A stretch of 9,646 nucleotides of DNA from CBDUBU01 sp965365465 (GTDB lineage Bacteria; Bacteroidota; Rhodothermia; Rhodothermales; DASSAV01), in NCBI GenBank assembly GCA_965365465.1, contig CBDUBU010000147.1, forward strand, positions 1 to 9,646, given 5' to 3'. Below are positions 7,742 to 9,646 of the stretch, in pieces (position 1 is the first letter of the stretch; each line of letters opens with the position of its first letter). The notes under the pieces were generated by a model. That model was given only the letters and a program-made list of their open reading frames with translations. It had not been told where the DNA came from and did no database searches. A program made the translations under genes and the position numbers.

Positions 7742-8146
7742 ATGCGTAACAGGACTCTCTCTGCCTTTTTTTGCCTTATTATAATGGCTGCCGGCGTTGC
7801 CGGTTGCGCCTCTTCCAAAATGGCCCGGCAGCGTGCGGCCGCGGGCACATGGGAATACACGGTTTATGGCACGCCGGAAGGCAACGTGACCGGGCGGATC
7901 ACGCTTCAGCTTGAAAACGATGCCTTGCAGGGGACGATCTACTCTGCTCTGTTGTCGCAGACGGTGCCGCTTCAGAATCTCAGCATGGAGGACGAAGCGC
8001 TTCGTTTTTCCGCCGAATTCATGGCCGAAGGACAGACCCTACAGACGACTGCCGAACTGAATATTGCCGGAGATAGCATGGAAGGCAATCTCGAAGTCGC
8101 CAATTACGGCGCCTATCGGGTTACTGCGAAACGCGCCGGTTCCTGA
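7742..8146 (+). CDS. Small lipoprotein of unknown function
   Basis: The product has 134 residues. A basic N-terminus (MRNR) leads into a hydrophobic stretch and a lipobox ending GVAGC, so signal peptidase II would cut before Cys22 and leave a lipidated mature protein of about 113 residues. Residue +2 is Ala, so by the E. coli Lol rule it would go to the outer membrane. The mature part is strand-rich: GTWEYTVYGTPEGNVTG, then alternating strands with an LQGTIYSALLS turn, ending in GAYRVTAKR. This pattern (GxW, TPxG, LxGT, MxG, TxxR) resembles small lipocalin-like beta-barrel domains seen in many bacterial proteins, but I cannot name a function. It has a good Shine-Dalgarno and stands first in a plus-strand set; the next gene starts 31 bases downstream. 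I am confident it is a real gene and a lipoprotein, and unsure of its role. Confidence 0.85.
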   Translation: MRNRTLSAFFCLIIMAAGVAGCASSKMARQRAAAGTWEYTVYGTPEGNVTGRITLQLENDALQGTIYSALLSQTVPLQNLSMEDEALRFSAEFMAEGQTLQTTAELNIAGDSMEGNLEVANYGAYRVTAKRAGS

Positions 8147-8177
8147 TTGCTGCTTCTGCGCTTTGTCGTACACTCAT

Positions 8178-8978
8178 ATGTGTCTCGTTCTCTTTGCCCT
8201 TGATGAAGTCCCGGAATACCGGCTCGTATTGCTTGCAAACCGGGATGAGTTTTACGACAGGCCGACCGCGCCTGCAGGATTCTGGGAGGATGCGCCTGAC
8301 GTGCTCGCAGGACGCGATCTGCGTGCGGGCGGAGCCTGGATGGGTGTCTCCCGATCAGGGCGCGTAGCGTTCGTGACGAATTACCGGGATCTCTCGTCCC
8401 ACAAGCCGGAGGCTCCGTCGCGGGGCGGGCTGGTTGCAGGTTTCTTGCAGCGCCATGAAGACCCGGAGGCGTACCTGCGCCGTCTGGCGCCGGAGGCGGA
8501 GCGGTACAACGGCTTCAACCTGCTGGTGGGAGATCAGCGCGGCCTTTTCTACTTCTCGAACCGGGAGGGCGCTGTGCGGCGGCTGGGACCGGGTCTGTAT
8601 GGCCTCAGCAACCACCTGCTCGACACCTCCTGGCCGAAGGTCGCCAGTGGGAAGGCCGCGCTCCGCCGCGCTCTTTCCGAGAGACGCACCGAGGTGGAGG
8701 ATCTGCTGGATGTGCTTTCGGATGCCGCGCGGGCCAGGGACGATCTGTTGCCCGAAACAGGAGTAGGAAAAGACTGGGAGCGGGTGCTTTCCTCCATCTT
8801 TATCGAAAGTGAGGGCTACGGCACCCGCTCTTCGACGGTGCTCCTCATGGGGCGGGACGGGCAGGTTACGTTCGCTGAACGCAGCTTTGCCGGCGGGAGG
8901 GAAATGCACGAAACGCAGGTCTTTCAGTTTCGCGTAACGCCCGAAGAGCCTGGGCAGCAAAGAACACATTCAGATTAA
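8178..8978 (+). CDS. NRDE/TANGO2 family protein
   Basis: The product has 266 residues and matches the TANGO2 (NRDE, PF05742) family along its whole length. It starts MCLVLFALDE, with the conserved Met-Cys beginning; the name-giving NRDE is at 21-24 in LLANRDEFYDRP. Other family blocks are GGAWMGVSRSGR (51-62), YNGFNLL (110-116), GLYGLSNHLLDTSWPKV (139-155) and GYGTRSST (213-220), followed by GQVTFAERSF. An in-frame TTG at 8064 would give a longer protein overlapping the lipoprotein gene, but the family begins at the ATG at 8178, so I use that. TANGO2 homologues in animals have been linked to heme handling and metabolic crises; the biochemical activity of the bacterial members is not settled. 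The N-terminal Cys2 and the NRDE layout recall N-terminal-nucleophile hydrolases, which is a family-level suggestion only. No Shine-Dalgarno is visible. An oxidoreductase gene follows after 26 bases. Confidence 0.93.
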   Translation: MCLVLFALDEVPEYRLVLLANRDEFYDRPTAPAGFWEDAPDVLAGRDLRAGGAWMGVSRSGRVAFVTNYRDLSSHKPEAPSRGGLVAGFLQRHEDPEAYLRRLAPEAERYNGFNLLVGDQRGLFYFSNREGAVRRLGPGLYGLSNHLLDTSWPKVASGKAALRRALSERRTEVEDLLDVLSDAARARDDLLPETGVGKDWERVLSSIFIESEGYGTRSSTVLLMGRDGQVTFAERSFAGGREMHETQVFQFRVTPEEPGQQRTHSD

Positions 8979-9004
8979 CCGTTGAAAAAAAGCTGTTGTC
9001 ATAC

Positions 9005-9646
9005 ATGAAAGCTGTTCTTGTAAAGGAAAAGGGGGGGCCTGAGCAACTAGTCCTGGGTGAATATCCCGATCCGGAGTTTGCGGCAGACGAACTGCTTGTG
9101 CGGGTGCAGGCCGCCGCCCTGAACCGTGCGGACCTGTTGCAGCGAGAAGGGAAATATCCCCCTCCGAAGGGAGCCAGTCCGCTGCTGGGCCTGGAAATGG
9201 CCGGCGTGGTGGAGGCTGTCGGGCCGTCCTGTGAGGGCTGGAATGTGGGAGATCGCGTCTGCGGGTTGCTTTCGGGAGGCGGATACGCCGAGTACGTCTC
9301 GATCCATCATCGCATGGCGATGCCGGTCCCAGCAAACCTTTCGTTTGAGGAAGCTGCCGCCATTCCCGAAGTTTTTCTGACGGCTTTTCAGGCGCTTTAC
9401 TGGTTTGGAGACCTGGAGGCCGAGCAGCGCGTTCTGATCCACGCAGGCGCGAGCGGCGTTGGTACGGCGGCCATCCAACTCGTCACGGCGGCCGAAGCCC
9501 ACCCCTACGTGACGGCTTCGGCATCGAAACTGGAGGTCTGCCGTGCGCTGGGCGCGGAAGGCGTCATCGACTATGAACGGGAGGATTTCGCAGGGCGCAT
9601 CCTGCAGATGACTGGCGGCCACGGCGCTGACATCATCGTGGATTTC
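9005..9646 (+). CDS. PIG3-type NAD(P)H:quinone oxidoreductase, 3' end beyond window
   Basis: This is a zinc-independent medium-chain dehydrogenase/reductase of the quinone oxidoreductase group, closest in pattern to human TP53I3 (PIG3). These enzymes reduce quinones or related carbonyls with NADPH in the cytoplasm. The 214 residues present are about two thirds of the usual length of about 325. Landmarks are GGPEQLVLGE (10-19), ALNRADLLQREGKYPPP (38-54), LLGLEMAGVVEAVG (60-73), IPEVFLTAFQ (120-129) and the cofactor-binding loop HAGASGVGTAAIQL (146-159). Zinc-binding cysteines of alcohol dehydrogenases are absent, as expected. The exact substrate cannot be read from sequence. The start is the ATG at 9005, 26 bases after the TANGO2-like gene, with no clear Shine-Dalgarno; co-transcription is likely. 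A run of seven Gs falls in codons 9-11 and the frame is intact through it. Confidence 0.94.
   Translation, partial: MKAVLVKEKGGPEQLVLGEYPDPEFAADELLVRVQAAALNRADLLQREGKYPPPKGASPLLGLEMAGVVEAVGPSCEGWNVGDRVCGLLSGGGYAEYVSIHHRMAMPVPANLSFEEAAAIPEVFLTAFQALYWFGDLEAEQRVLIHAGASGVGTAAIQLVTAAEAHPYVTASASKLEVCRALGAEGVIDYEREDFAGRILQMTGGHGADIIVDF

Noticed and set aside
8064..8177. 38-codon N-terminal extension of the TANGO2-like gene from a TTG
   Set aside because: It overlaps the end of the lipoprotein gene in another frame, and the TANGO2 family begins with Met-Cys at 8178.
8989..9016. Direct repeat AAAGCTGTT (8989-8997 and 9008-9016) across the oxidoreductase start
   Set aside because: It is only nine bases with two copies, one of them inside codons; this is too little to argue for an operator or recombination site.

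Overview
The window looks like ordinary chromosomal DNA from a GC-rich Gram-negative bacterium. A very long TamB-like protein implies an outer membrane. Weak Shine-Dalgarno sequences in front of most genes and the form of the TamB C-terminal domain would fit the Bacteroidota/Rhodothermota group, perhaps a Rhodothermales-like organism. That placement is inference from sequence style, not from a search.

Layout. The left three quarters reads on the minus strand: aroB (3-dehydroquinate synthase, shikimate pathway), then tamB (outer-membrane assembly/lipid transport), then zwf (glucose-6-phosphate dehydrogenase, cut by the left edge). The right quarter reads on the plus strand: a small unknown lipoprotein, a TANGO2/NRDE-family protein, and a PIG3-type NAD(P)H:quinone oxidoreductase cut by the right edge. 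The two arms diverge from a 448-base gene-free stretch (7294-7741).

How the genes relate. zwf supplies NADPH and pentose phosphates, and through them erythrose-4-phosphate for the shikimate pathway that includes aroB. This link is metabolic and the genes need not be co-regulated. aroB and tamB are 56 bases apart and may be co-transcribed, whereas tamB and zwf are 159 bases apart. On the right, the lipoprotein, TANGO2-like and oxidoreductase genes are separated by only 31 and 26 bases and probably form one transcription unit.

No mobile element, CRISPR array, tRNA, rRNA or defence system was found. The least explained part is the divergent intergenic region. It carries at least five inverted repeats, three of which share a GAACAAGG-like loop. 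A GC-rich hairpin also sits on the annotated start of tamB. Apart from these the window is conventional, and I do not see convincing evidence for a new system.
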